The position numbers and the translations under genes are program-made. A DNA stretch of 22,148 nt. Origin: Pseudomonadota bacterium. GTDB taxonomy: Bacteria; Pseudomonadota; Alphaproteobacteria; Acetobacterales; Acetobacteraceae. The notes beneath the pieces were generated by a model. The model saw only the letters and a list, made by a program, of their open reading frames with translations. It searched no databases and was not told where the DNA came from. Position 1 is the stretch's first letter, and every line of letters begins with the position of its first letter. Location: positions 1 through 22,148 of the forward strand of contig JAKCCP010000333.1 in NCBI GenBank assembly GCA_021841985.1. Reading direction: 5' to 3'. Below, in pieces: positions 7,801-13,500 of this stretch.

Positions 7801-10370
7801 TGATCGCCGTCGCCGCGCCGACCCTGGAGGGGGCGACGCTGGCGATCGCCGCGGGCGGGGTGTTCGACAGTCTCGGTAATGGTGGCATCGCCATGAGCGG
7901 GGCGGCGGCGCTCGACAACGCGGGCCTCTGGGAAAAAACCACCGGCAATGCCACCGGCACGCTGGCCGGGGGGATCACCAGCAGCGGCACCATCGCGGTC
8001 GCCGATGGCACGCTGCTGTTCACCGGCGCCGATACCTTCTCCGGCCTGTTCACCGGGGCGGGCGCCGTGGCGCTCGCCGGCACGGCGACGCTCGGCGCCG
8101 GCCTCGCCCTCGATGTCGCGGAATTTTCCCTCGACAACGGCGCGAGCGTCGCTCTGGCGGGTGATCTCGCCATTTCCGGTGCGTTCCAGCTCGGCCCCGG
8201 GGCGAGCTTGGCAGCCGGGGCCGCGACCCTCGCCCTCGCCGGACCGGCGCTGCTCGCGGGCACGCTGAGCGGCGCGGGCGCGCTCGATATCACCGGCGGC
8301 GCCGAGGCGTCCGGCTGGCAGGTCGGCGGGTCGGAGACGATCGCACTTGCCGGCACGCTCACGGCCGATGGCAGCCTGACGCTCGGGCTTGCCAGTGGCG
8401 ATTCGCCGAGCCTCGACATCGCCGCCGGCGGCGTGTTCGACCTCAACGCCGATGCCGATCTCAACACCTTGGGCACGCTCGCCATCGCCAATGCCGGAGT
8501 GCTGGAAAAGACCGCTGGGCTGGGGCTGAGCTATCTCTTCGCCAATCTCGACAATAAAGGCACGCTCGCGGTCGCGCGCGGCACGCTCTCGCTGGCCTCC
8601 GGCAGCACCACGCTGGGCGGCGCGCTGGCGGGCGCCGGCACGCTCGATCTCACCGCCGGCCCCAGCCCAAGCGCCGCGGGGGCGGTGAGTTTCTATACCC
8701 TGGAAGCCGGCACCGCGCTCAGTCTGGGCGCGTTCGGCGTCACCGCCGGCGCTCTGCTCACCGATCAAGCCGGCGCAAGCTATGGCGGGGCCTTCACGCT
8801 CGCCCCCGGCGCCACGCTCGATCCCAACAACACGACGCTCTCCCTCACCGGGGGCGCGTCGCTCGATGGCGCGATCGATGGCGCCGGCACCGTCGCGGTG
8901 TCGGGGAATGTCGAGGCCGGCGGGCTGGCCGTCAGCGGCGGCGCGGTGGTTGCCAATAGTGGCACGCTGCTGCTCGATGGCGCGCTCACGCTGGGGGCGG
9001 CGAGCAGCGCCGGCCAGCTCGTCATCGCCGCCGGGGCGACCGCCGAGATCACCGCGGACGCCGCGCTCACTGGCTATAATGGCGCCCCGATCAGCAATGC
9101 TGGGCTGTTCGAGAAGCTGGCGGGGCTGGGTGCGAGCAGCTTTTCCGGTGTGCTCGCCAATGTCGGCACCGTGCTCGCCGCGCGTGGCACGCTCGATCTC
9201 ACCGGCACGCTCCAGAACGACGCGCTGGCCGAGGCGATCGGGGGCACCCTGGTGCTGGCCAACAACCTCGCCGCGACGGGTGGAGCGAGCGGCACGCTGG
9301 CGATCGGCGCCGGCGGCGATGCCGTGCTCGAGGGCGCGCTGGCCGGTTCAGAGACCATCGATTTTACCGCGGCCCAGGCGCTGCTCACGCTTCCCGATCC
9401 CGGTCAGGTTTTTGGCCCGATCGAGGGTTTTGCCGCTGGCGATACCGTCGATTTCACCGCCGCCGCCTTCACCGCTGGCGGCGATACCCTCACTTACGCC
9501 AACGGCACGCTTGCCATCGCCGATCAAGGCGCGCCGGTTGCCGCCCTGGCGATGCCGGGGAACTACACGGGTGCGAATTTTGCCCTTGCCAGCGACGGCG
9601 CCGGCGGCACGGCCCTGCTCTTCGCCCCGCCGCCCTGTTTCGCCGCGGGCACGCGGCTTGATACCCAAGCCGGATCGGTCGCGGTCGAGGATTTGCGGCC
9701 GGGTGAGCGGGTTTTGCTCGCGGGCGGCGGCTTCGGCGAGATTGGTTGGATCGGATCGCGCGAGATCGATGGCGATCGCCATCCCCATCCTGCCCGCGTC
9801 GGTCCGATCCGCGTGCAGGCTGGCGCCTTCGCCCGCCGCGTGCCGCGCCGCGATGTCGTGCTCTCGCCCGATCACGCAATTTATGCCGCCGGCTTCCTGG
9901 TGCCGGTCAAGCTGCTGGTGAACGGCGCCAGCATTCGCGAGGAGCCGGGCGGGCGGGTGCGCTATTTCCATGTCGAACTCGCGCGCCATGCCGTTCTGCT
10001 CGCCGAGGGGCTGCCGGTCGAGAGCTATCTCGATACCGGCGACCGGGCGCTGTTCGCGACCCCGCCGCCGGCCATCCCCGCCACCGCGTCGGCGCGCTGC
10101 GCGCCGCTGCTGCTGAGCGGGCCGGCACTCGCGGCGCTCCAGGGCCGCCTCGCGCGCCGCGCCGCGCGGCTTTTCATCCCCGCTCAAGGGGCGAGCACGC
10201 GCACGCCCCTGAGCCCGGCGGCGAGCACCGCGCGGAGCGCCGCGAGCGGCAGGGCGACGCAGCCGGCGGTCGGGGCAAAATCAGGGCGCGCGACATGGAG
10301 AAAAATCGCCGAGCCACGCCCGGGGCGCGGCGGGTCGTCGTTCCACCCGAGCACGCCGATCAGGTCATAG
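4872..10370 (+). CDS. Giant beta-strand repeat protein with C-terminal Hint (Hint_2) domain
   Basis: 1832 residues, probably an extracellular or surface beta-solenoid. Exact role unknown. There is no N-terminal signal peptide. Residues 1-1588 are Gly/Ala/Leu/Thr/Ser/Asp-rich with about 35 GTL motifs by eye, no Cys and only six Lys. Two homologous modules are visible. Each opens with a Trp-rich cap (W9, W16, W22; W759, W761, W768, W773) and contains three NAG-motif units (N at 182, 370, 564 and 1016, 1207, 1409). Each closes with a DT[IV]D...DGAGGT segment (649-736; 1494-1580). The Hint domain begins CFAAGT (C1589) and carries SPDH (H1668), VPVKLLVNGASI and the LLAEGLPVESYLDTG tail typical of Acetobacteraceae and Rhodobacterales Hint_2 proteins. 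No beta-barrel follows, so this is not an autotransporter. The last ~62 codons lie antisense to the convergent transpeptidase gene. Confidence 0.9.
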   Translation: MPGGAQDDWLAGSGNWSNAANWSLGLPTASETAVIGGTLPLIVSFATTTAALATLQVSDPAATLDLTSGTLTLAGGSVTGALDQAGGTLVLAGGTLALAGAATLAGAISGPGSLTLGAGAIAQGLALDNDASLVVDGVLASAGALSVGAASGDTSALVIAADGHFVIAGPTTLEGEGTGGVVNAGLITALASGVSDIAGNFDNQGTLDLAHGTLGLFGGQSTLDGTITGAGALALSGAGDFILGAGLIVHVATLQALNAGTTLSLSGALEVPGAFTLGPGVSLALNGANLTLAGADSLAGVIAGPGTVGVTGATDLNGLILSGATLIDAATLTEDGAVSLASGAALAIAAGASFDFLTDAAFVARGTLGNAGLLEKSGGGGTSNLTADIVNTGTLSAQSGTLALAGGAASLGGTLTGEGSLLLSGAGTFTLEPGVVITVATLAVTGNGSRLTLAGATSDAHTFGLGQGSTLDLGGTTLSLSGPAALAGTLLGPGTLVLSGSADLAGLTATAGATLAVSGAALLDGPLTLGAASSDQAGLAIASGATLTIVQDGFLGGAGGALENAGILQKTGALGTTTLQGALGNTGTIAVSAGTLDIAGTLGNDGWVTVGDAALAIAGALGAAAGASGTLSLGAGARVTLGGAVAGNESLVFAPGDAALTLDEPGAVAAAISGFGAADTIDLAGLAANGFSYANNTLTLTEASNGGAASVVGALALPGLTDPAQLALAGDGAGGTEILLNPSSPVFSNPTAAITTATWSWDGASGTWTDAGWSSTPTASVLAVVPNDGAAASTLAYGTSATVNALAGGTLVTLDMLSGVLAVNDGADWAGAVNMSGGSLDLLSGGTLGSLALQGGTIALGAGVLQVGAATIGAAIGGGGTLALSGDATIVAGGAISTHVLDLDATTTLDQSLIYTGNLIAAAGGTLALNGHTLTLAGAADLAGTLAGAGAVIAAGSGDLSGAVIAQGASLRDQGTLIAVAAPTLEGATLAIAAGGVFDSLGNGGIAMSGAAALDNAGLWEKTTGNATGTLAGGITSSGTIAVADGTLLFTGADTFSGLFTGAGAVALAGTATLGAGLALDVAEFSLDNGASVALAGDLAISGAFQLGPGASLAAGAATLALAGPALLAGTLSGAGALDITGGAEASGWQVGGSETIALAGTLTADGSLTLGLASGDSPSLDIAAGGVFDLNADADLNTLGTLAIANAGVLEKTAGLGLSYLFANLDNKGTLAVARGTLSLASGSTTLGGALAGAGTLDLTAGPSPSAAGAVSFYTLEAGTALSLGAFGVTAGALLTDQAGASYGGAFTLAPGATLDPNNTTLSLTGGASLDGAIDGAGTVAVSGNVEAGGLAVSGGAVVANSGTLLLDGALTLGAASSAGQLVIAAGATAEITADAALTGYNGAPISNAGLFEKLAGLGASSFSGVLANVGTVLAARGTLDLTGTLQNDALAEAIGGTLVLANNLAATGGASGTLAIGAGGDAVLEGALAGSETIDFTAAQALLTLPDPGQVFGPIEGFAAGDTVDFTAAAFTAGGDTLTYANGTLAIADQGAPVAALAMPGNYTGANFALASDGAGGTALLFAPPPCFAAGTRLDTQAGSVAVEDLRPGERVLLAGGGFGEIGWIGSREIDGDRHPHPARVGPIRVQAGAFARRVPRRDVVLSPDHAIYAAGFLVPVKLLVNGASIREEPGGRVRYFHVELARHAVLLAEGLPVESYLDTGDRALFATPPPAIPATASARCAPLLLSGPALAALQGRLARRAARLFIPAQGASTRTPLSPAASTARSAASGRATQPAVGAKSGRATWRKIAEPRPGRGGSSFHPSTPIRS
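5415..9228 (+). repeat. Six long-period protein repeats, two blocks of three
   Basis: The motif NAG-x-x-[EQ]K, about 15-20 variable residues, then N-x-GT[LI] and GTL, recurs with its first Asn at residues 182, 370, 564, 1016, 1207 and 1409. Spacing within blocks is 188, 194, 191 and 202 residues. Corresponding units of the two blocks are offset by 834, 837 and 845 residues, which indicates an internal duplication of about 2.5 kb. The copies have diverged in DNA sequence. In the first copy ITA replaces the [EQ]K end of the motif. Confidence 0.85.
10182..10214. other. Inverted repeat at the convergent gene end
   Basis: GCTCAAGGGGCG (10182-10193) pairs with CGCCCCTGAGC (10204-10214), an 11-bp stem with one bulged A and a 10-nt loop, covering the transpeptidase stop codon. 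No T-run follows on either strand, so it is not a standard intrinsic terminator. It could still stall or stabilise converging transcripts. Confidence 0.4.
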
Positions 10371-10708
10371 AGATTGTCATCGCGCCATAATGCTTCATGG
10401 CCGGCGGGATGGGGCAGACGGATCTGGCGGTTGTAGTCGGCATGCGTGGGGTCGTCGCACCAGCCATCATCGGGGGCGAGCGGCTCACGCGGCACGGAGG
10501 CTTGCGGGATCGCGAGGCGATCGGCGCGGTAGAGCACGCGGCGGAGCGGCAGCAACCCCGCCGGCGTCGCGCCATCGCCTTCGCGCTTGTCCGCCCGCAC
10601 GCCGCCGCGCCCGAGTGCCGCGCGCCAGATTTTTTTCTCAAGGATGAAGCGGCCATCGGGATGGACGATGGCGATGCTGGCATCGGGGAAGGGTGTGGCA
10701 TCCGGCAT
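10184..10708 (-). CDS. L,D-transpeptidase family protein (YkuD domain, COG3786-like)
   Basis: Predicted YkuD-fold enzyme; relatives form 3-3 peptidoglycan cross-links or related peptide bonds. 174 residues. The signature is H138 and then T147-A-G-C150-V, with C150 as the expected nucleophile. DYNRQIRLP (91-99) and NLYDLIGVLGWND (112-124) are typical of the short COG3786-type members. No signal peptide or membrane segment is visible, so the route to the periplasm is unclear. The ATG at 10708 is preceded by GGGAG at suitable distance. Upstream codons in the same frame, as far as 11083, lie antisense-free but inside the YmdB gene and are rejected. The gene lies 16 bp after ymdB-like and converges with the giant gene, overlapping it by 187 bp. 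Confidence 0.88.
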   Translation of the reverse strand: MPDATPFPDASIAIVHPDGRFILEKKIWRAALGRGGVRADKREGDGATPAGLLPLRRVLYRADRLAIPQASVPREPLAPDDGWCDDPTHADYNRQIRLPHPAGHEALWRDDNLYDLIGVLGWNDDPPRPGRGSAIFLHVARPDFAPTAGCVALPLAALRAVLAAGLRGVRVLAP

Positions 10709-10724
10709 CGCGAACTCCCGTGCG

Positions 10725-11540
10725 CTAAAAATCCGGCATCGCCGGGGCGAGGCGGCCGCCCTGGCGGAGGGGGGCGATGGCGCGGGCGAGGCCGGTTGTG
10801 TCATCGGTTTCGACGAAAACGCCGCAGAGCGTCGCCTCGCCCTCCGCCGGCTGGAGTTTTTCGGCGGGCAGCTTGCGCCAGAACCGCGCCGAGGCGGGGG
10901 CTTTCGCCATGCCGATGACGCTGTCGTAGTCGCCGCACATGCCGAGATCGCTCTGAAAAGCGGTGCCGCCGGGAAGAATCTGATCGTCTGCTGTCGGGCA
11001 ATGGGTGTGGGTGCCGACGACGAGCGAGAGCTTGCCGTCGAAGGAATGGGCGAAGGCCATTTTTTCGCTGGTCGCCTCGGCATGAAAATCGGCGATGATC
11101 GCCTGCGCCGTGACGCCGAGGCGGTGCCGGGTGAGCACGTCCGCGGTTGCCCGGAACGGGCAATCGAGCAGCTCCATGAACAGCCTGCCCATCAGGTTCA
11201 GCACCAGCGCCCGCCGGCCATCGGTGAGCGCGATCTCGGCGACGCCGGCGCCTGGCGTGCCCGGCGCGTAGTTCAAGGGGCGGATCAGGCGCGGGGTGCG
11301 GGCGATATAGGGGATGATCTCCTTGCGGTCCCAGGCATGGTTGCCGAGCGTCAGCACATCGGCGCCGGCGGCGAACAGGGCGTCGGCCATGTCGGGCGCG
11401 AGGCCGAAGCCGTGCGAGGCGTTCTCGGCATTGACGAGGGCAAGATCCACGCGAAGCCGCCGGCGCAATTCGGGAAGGGCGGCGATGGCTGCCTCGCGCC
11501 CGCTGCGCCCGACGAGATCGCCGAGAAAAAGAATGCGCAT
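10725..11540 (-). CDS. YmdB-family metallophosphoesterase (TIGR00282)
   Basis: 271 residues. Characterised relatives hydrolyse 2',3'-cyclic nucleotides and, in Bacillus, influence biofilm and motility choices; the role here is inferred from family only. All expected dinuclear metal ligands are visible: D8 in LGDLVGRSG, E39-N40 in NAENASHGFG, N67-H68 in GNHAWD, H153 in DFHAEATSEK, and H178 and H180 in GTHTHCPTAD. MCGDYDSVIG (201-210) is a further family signature. The gene starts 3 bp after the stop of the formyl-THF cyclo-ligase gene and is followed by the L,D-transpeptidase, so the three are probably cotranscribed. Expected to be cytoplasmic. Confidence 0.94.
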   Translation of the reverse strand: MRILFLGDLVGRSGREAAIAALPELRRRLRVDLALVNAENASHGFGLAPDMADALFAAGADVLTLGNHAWDRKEIIPYIARTPRLIRPLNYAPGTPGAGVAEIALTDGRRALVLNLMGRLFMELLDCPFRATADVLTRHRLGVTAQAIIADFHAEATSEKMAFAHSFDGKLSLVVGTHTHCPTADDQILPGGTAFQSDLGMCGDYDSVIGMAKAPASARFWRKLPAEKLQPAEGEATLCGVFVETDDTTGLARAIAPLRQGGRLAPAMPDF

Positions 11541-11543
11541 GCC

Positions 11544-12119
11544 CTACCCCGTCTTCCCGCAGCGGATCACGCCCAGTTCGGTCGCGACCGCCTCAAGCCT
11601 TGCGTCGTAGGGCCCGGCGGGCACCGCGTCCATCTCCTGGGCGGCATAGGCGCAGCCGATGCGCGGCACCCCGGGGAGCGCGGCCAGCGTGCGGTCGTAA
11701 TAGCCGGCGCCATAGCCGAGCCGCCGCCCGGCGCGGTCGAAGGCGAGGAGTGGCACCAGCACCCAGTCGGGGCGGCACGCCGCGCCTTCGGGGTAGGACG
11801 TGCCGAAGCGGCCCGGCCGGAGCGGGGCATCGGGCGTCCAGCGGCGGAAGATCAGTGGTCGGCCGCGCGGCGGCGTCTCGGGCAGGACGATGGGGTGGCC
11901 GCGGCCATGCAGGGCGTGGAGCAGCGGGCGGAGATCGATTTCTCCGCCGATCGGCCAGAACCCGGCGACGACAACGCCCGCGGGCGGGGGCATTTCGGCC
12001 AGCAGATGCCGGGCGAGCGCCGCGCCCAGCGCCGGATCCGCCGCGGCGCGCCGGGCCAAGGCCCGCGCCCGTGCCGCTGCCTTGCGCGCGGCAAGTTCAA
12101 GTTCAGCTTCCGCGCTCAT
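11544..12119 (-). CDS. 5-formyltetrahydrofolate cyclo-ligase
   Basis: Converts 5-formyl-THF to 5,10-methenyl-THF with ATP, recycling a storage and inhibitory folate form in the cytoplasm. The 191-residue protein shows the family landmarks: an N-terminal Arg/Lys-rich helix including K13, FWPIGGEIDLRPLL (54-67), the ATP-binding RRLGYGAGYYDR (132-143) and YDARLEAVATE (171-181). The frame is open 27 codons further upstream to 12200, but that extension would run into the 3' strand of the 6S RNA, so the ATG at 12119 is chosen. Adjacency to 6S RNA downstream of zapA is a conserved proteobacterial arrangement (ygfA or fthfs next to ssrS). Confidence 0.94.
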   Translation of the reverse strand: MSAEAELELAARKAAARARALARRAAADPALGAALARHLLAEMPPPAGVVVAGFWPIGGEIDLRPLLHALHGRGHPIVLPETPPRGRPLIFRRWTPDAPLRPGRFGTSYPEGAACRPDWVLVPLLAFDRAGRRLGYGAGYYDRTLAALPGVPRIGCAYAAQEMDAVPAGPYDARLEAVATELGVIRCGKTG

Positions 12120-12158
12120 CGCGGAAAAGCCGACCCGGGAGCGAAAAATCGCAGGGAG

Positions 12159-12182
12159 AAAAAAGCGAGCGCGGAGCCGCCC
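12159..12182 (-). terminator. Rho-independent-like end of 6S RNA
   Basis: The 3' strand of the 6S closing stem (12182-12171) is followed by GCTCGC and six T residues (12164-12159) on the minus strand, as in an intrinsic terminator. Read-through into the cyclo-ligase gene is likely, as no separate promoter for it is apparent. Confidence 0.5.
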
Positions 12183-12325
12183 TGGCCGTTGGCACCACAT
12201 CCTCCCAAGGCCTGCTTGTGCAGGTGGGCGCCAGATACCGAGACCACGACCCCGGCAGAGCCAGCTCCCTGGAGAACGCTTACTGGCCCCGGGGATGAAC
12301 AGCCTGACGCACCGGGCAGCTCCGC
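12171..12325 (-). ncRNA. ssrS: 6S RNA
   Basis: Regulatory RNA that mimics an open promoter and sequesters sigma70-type RNA polymerase. The ends close perfectly: GCGGAGCTGCCC (12325-12314) pairs with GGGCGGCTCCGC (12182-12171) over 12 bp with one G-U. Between them are blocks I recognise from alphaproteobacterial 6S RNAs: CCCGGTGCGTC, GTTCATCCCC, AGTAAGCGTTCTCCAGGGAG, GTGGTCTCGGTATCTGGCGC and CCTTGGGAGGATGTGGTGCC. Length about 155 nt; exact ends may differ by a few nt. Location between zapA and the formyl-THF cyclo-ligase gene is the conserved one. The stretch has no coding gene of its own. Confidence 0.93.
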
Positions 12326-12331
12326 TTTTGT

Positions 12332-12360
12332 CATCTAGGCATGCGCAAGCCGTTCCGCAA
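12332..12360 (-). promoter_or_regulatory. Candidate 6S RNA promoter within the zapA 3' end
   Basis: TTGCGG (12360-12355), 17 nt, TAGATG (12337-12332) on the minus strand. The -10 overlaps the zapA stop codon TAG, and the predicted start falls at about 12325-12327, matching the 6S 5' end. The -10 is weak, so processing from the zapA transcript is the alternative. Confidence 0.4.
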
Positions 12361-12673
12361 TCACCTCGGCGCGTGCCGCGAGCTGGTCGAGGCGCTTGAG
12401 CAGCGTGCCATCCGGCTTGGCCACCGCGCCGCCCGCCTGGCCGGGAGGCGTCGCCATCTGCGCGAGTTCCGCCTTGAGATCGTGGAGTTCATCGGCCATC
12501 AGCAGGGCGGCGAGCAGCAGCAGCCGCGCCTCGCCACTCTGGCCACCGAGCGCGCGGATCTGGTTGATGCGCTGGTCGATTTCCTCGGCCATCGATTGCA
12601 GATGCGCCTCCTGGCCATCCTCGCAGCCGACCGTATAGGCATAGCCGTTGATCCGCAGCGTCACCTGGGCCAA
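12335..12673 (-). CDS. zapA: Cell division protein ZapA
   Basis: FtsZ-associated protein that promotes Z-ring bundling in the cytoplasm. 112 residues, the usual length. The N-terminal globular part has the family pattern VTLRINGYAYTVGCEDGQEAHLQSMAEEID (4-33, broken here only by description). The middle carries LLLLAALLMADELHDL, and the C-terminal half is a coiled-coil helix. The start is a TTG at 12673 with a strong GAGGGAG ribosome-binding site 9 nt upstream, so a non-ATG start is well supported. It follows a small coiled-coil gene by 19 bp and is followed within about 10 bp by 6S RNA. Confidence 0.93.
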   Translation of the reverse strand: MAQVTLRINGYAYTVGCEDGQEAHLQSMAEEIDQRINQIRALGGQSGEARLLLLAALLMADELHDLKAELAQMATPPGQAGGAVAKPDGTLLKRLDQLAARAEVIAERLAHA

Positions 12674-12692
12674 GCGTTTTTTCTCCCTCGGT

Positions 12693-12890
12693 TCAGCCGC
12701 TTTCCGCGGCGAGCACGGCGCGTAGCCGGACGATCATGGCATCGAGCGTGGCGGCGATTTCGTGCAAGATGGGGTCGGCCGGCGCGGCTTTTGGCGCGGC
12801 CCGCGGCGGTTCCGCCTCGGCCGCGATGCGCTCCAGTGCCGCTTCCAGCCGGGCCAAAGCTTTTTCCTGCGCCTGCTCGGGATCCGCCAT
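12693..12890 (-). CDS. Small coiled-coil protein upstream of zapA (DUF4164-like)
   Basis: 65 residues, function unknown. An N-terminal heptad-type helix (about 4-27) and a C-terminal helix (about 42-62) are joined by an Ala/Pro-rich linker. Small coiled-coil proteins of the DUF4164 type commonly precede zapA in alphaproteobacteria, and the position supports that label; the sequence alone is too short to be sure. The ATG at 12890 is preceded by GGAG at 6 nt. A TTG seven codons upstream (12911) lies in the palindrome of the divergent promoter region and is less likely. Confidence 0.7.
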   Translation of the reverse strand: MADPEQAQEKALARLEAALERIAAEAEPPRAAPKAAPADPILHEIAATLDAMIVRLRAVLAAESG

Positions 12891-12906
12891 CGCCTGCTCC
12901 GCAACT

Positions 12907-12948
12907 CTCAAGCTTGAGTTTCAACCCCCGAAGGACTTGATCGTCAAG
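12907..12948. promoter_or_regulatory. Divergent promoter region with two TCAAG inverted repeats
   Basis: The 60-bp gap between the divergent zapA run and the plus-strand genes holds a perfect 12-bp palindrome CTCAAGCTTGAG (12907-12918) and a second inverted repeat CTTGA-TCG-TCAAG (12936-12948). Both use the same TCAAG half-site. They look like operator sites for a dimeric regulator that could control both directions; the regulator is unknown. Confidence 0.45.
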
Positions 12949-12950
12949 CA

Positions 12951-13421
12951 ATGATTAGCGTCCCGTCCCCGAGTGCCGCCGCATTGCGGGCCCCGGCGAT
13001 CGTCGTGCATGGGCTTGACCACGCCCTGGCGGCCCTCGCCCCCGGCCGGGCGGTGCTGCTGCTCTCGGGGGTGGCGGCCGGATGCTTCGCCGGCGCATCC
13101 TGGTGGCGGGCGCTGATCGCGCGGGCGCGGGCGGCGTATCCGGGGACCGAAATGGCCGATCTGCTCGACTGCGCCGACAGCCCGGCCGCCGCACTTGCCG
13201 CACTCCGCGCCGGCCAGCTGGCGATCGGCCTCGGCGAGGGCTGCCCCGCGCGCTGGCGCGTGGCGGCGGCGGCGGCGGAAAGCGGCGCCGTGCTGTTCGC
13301 CCGGCGCCCGCCGGCGCTCGATCTTGGCCTTATCGATCGCGGCGCGCTCGATCCCTTTTCCCCGCGCGCCGCCCGCCTGATCGCCGCCTGGCTGATGACA
13401 GAACCCGCCCCCTTGCGCTAA
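12951..13421 (+). CDS. Hypothetical protein
   Basis: 156 residues, not recognised. The composition is Ala-rich. A hydrophobic stretch AVLLLSGVAAGCFAGASWW (about 34-52) reads more like a buried strand-helix of a globular domain than a membrane segment, because the surroundings are mixed alpha/beta in pattern. The C-terminal half (LDLGLIDRGALDPFSPRAARLIAAWL) is compact and looks conserved in style. ATG at 12951 is the first in-frame start; the ribosome-binding site is weak (GAAGGA, about 15 nt upstream). Codon bias fits the genome, and the gene lies 79 bp upstream of the aldolase gene in the same direction, possibly as its operon leader. Confidence 0.7.
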   Translation: MISVPSPSAAALRAPAIVVHGLDHALAALAPGRAVLLLSGVAAGCFAGASWWRALIARARAAYPGTEMADLLDCADSPAAALAALRAGQLAIGLGEGCPARWRVAAAAAESGAVLFARRPPALDLGLIDRGALDPFSPRAARLIAAWLMTEPAPLR

Positions 13422-13500
13422 CCAGATTTTTGCAACGGGCACGGATCGTGTCCCGGAACCGCTCACCGAGAGCGCCCGAGACAAAGGAGTAAGGAACGGC

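Noticed and set aside
5415..9228. CRISPR-like array or tandem DNA repeats in the giant gene
   Set aside because: The repetition is at protein level with diverged DNA and ~570-600-bp periods; there are no short identical repeats with unique spacers.
4872..10370. Autotransporter (type V) assignment for the giant protein
   Set aside because: The repeats look passenger-like, but the C-terminus is a Hint domain, not a 12-strand beta-barrel, and no signal peptide is present.
12120..12200. N-terminal extension of the 5-formyl-THF cyclo-ligase
   Set aside because: It would run into the 3' strand of the 6S RNA stem; the ATG at 12119 gives the normal family length.
10587..12338. 583-codon plus-strand ORF over the YmdB-like and cyclo-ligase genes and 6S RNA
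   Set aside because: It crosses a structured RNA and two clear minus-strand genes, and has no recognisable domain.
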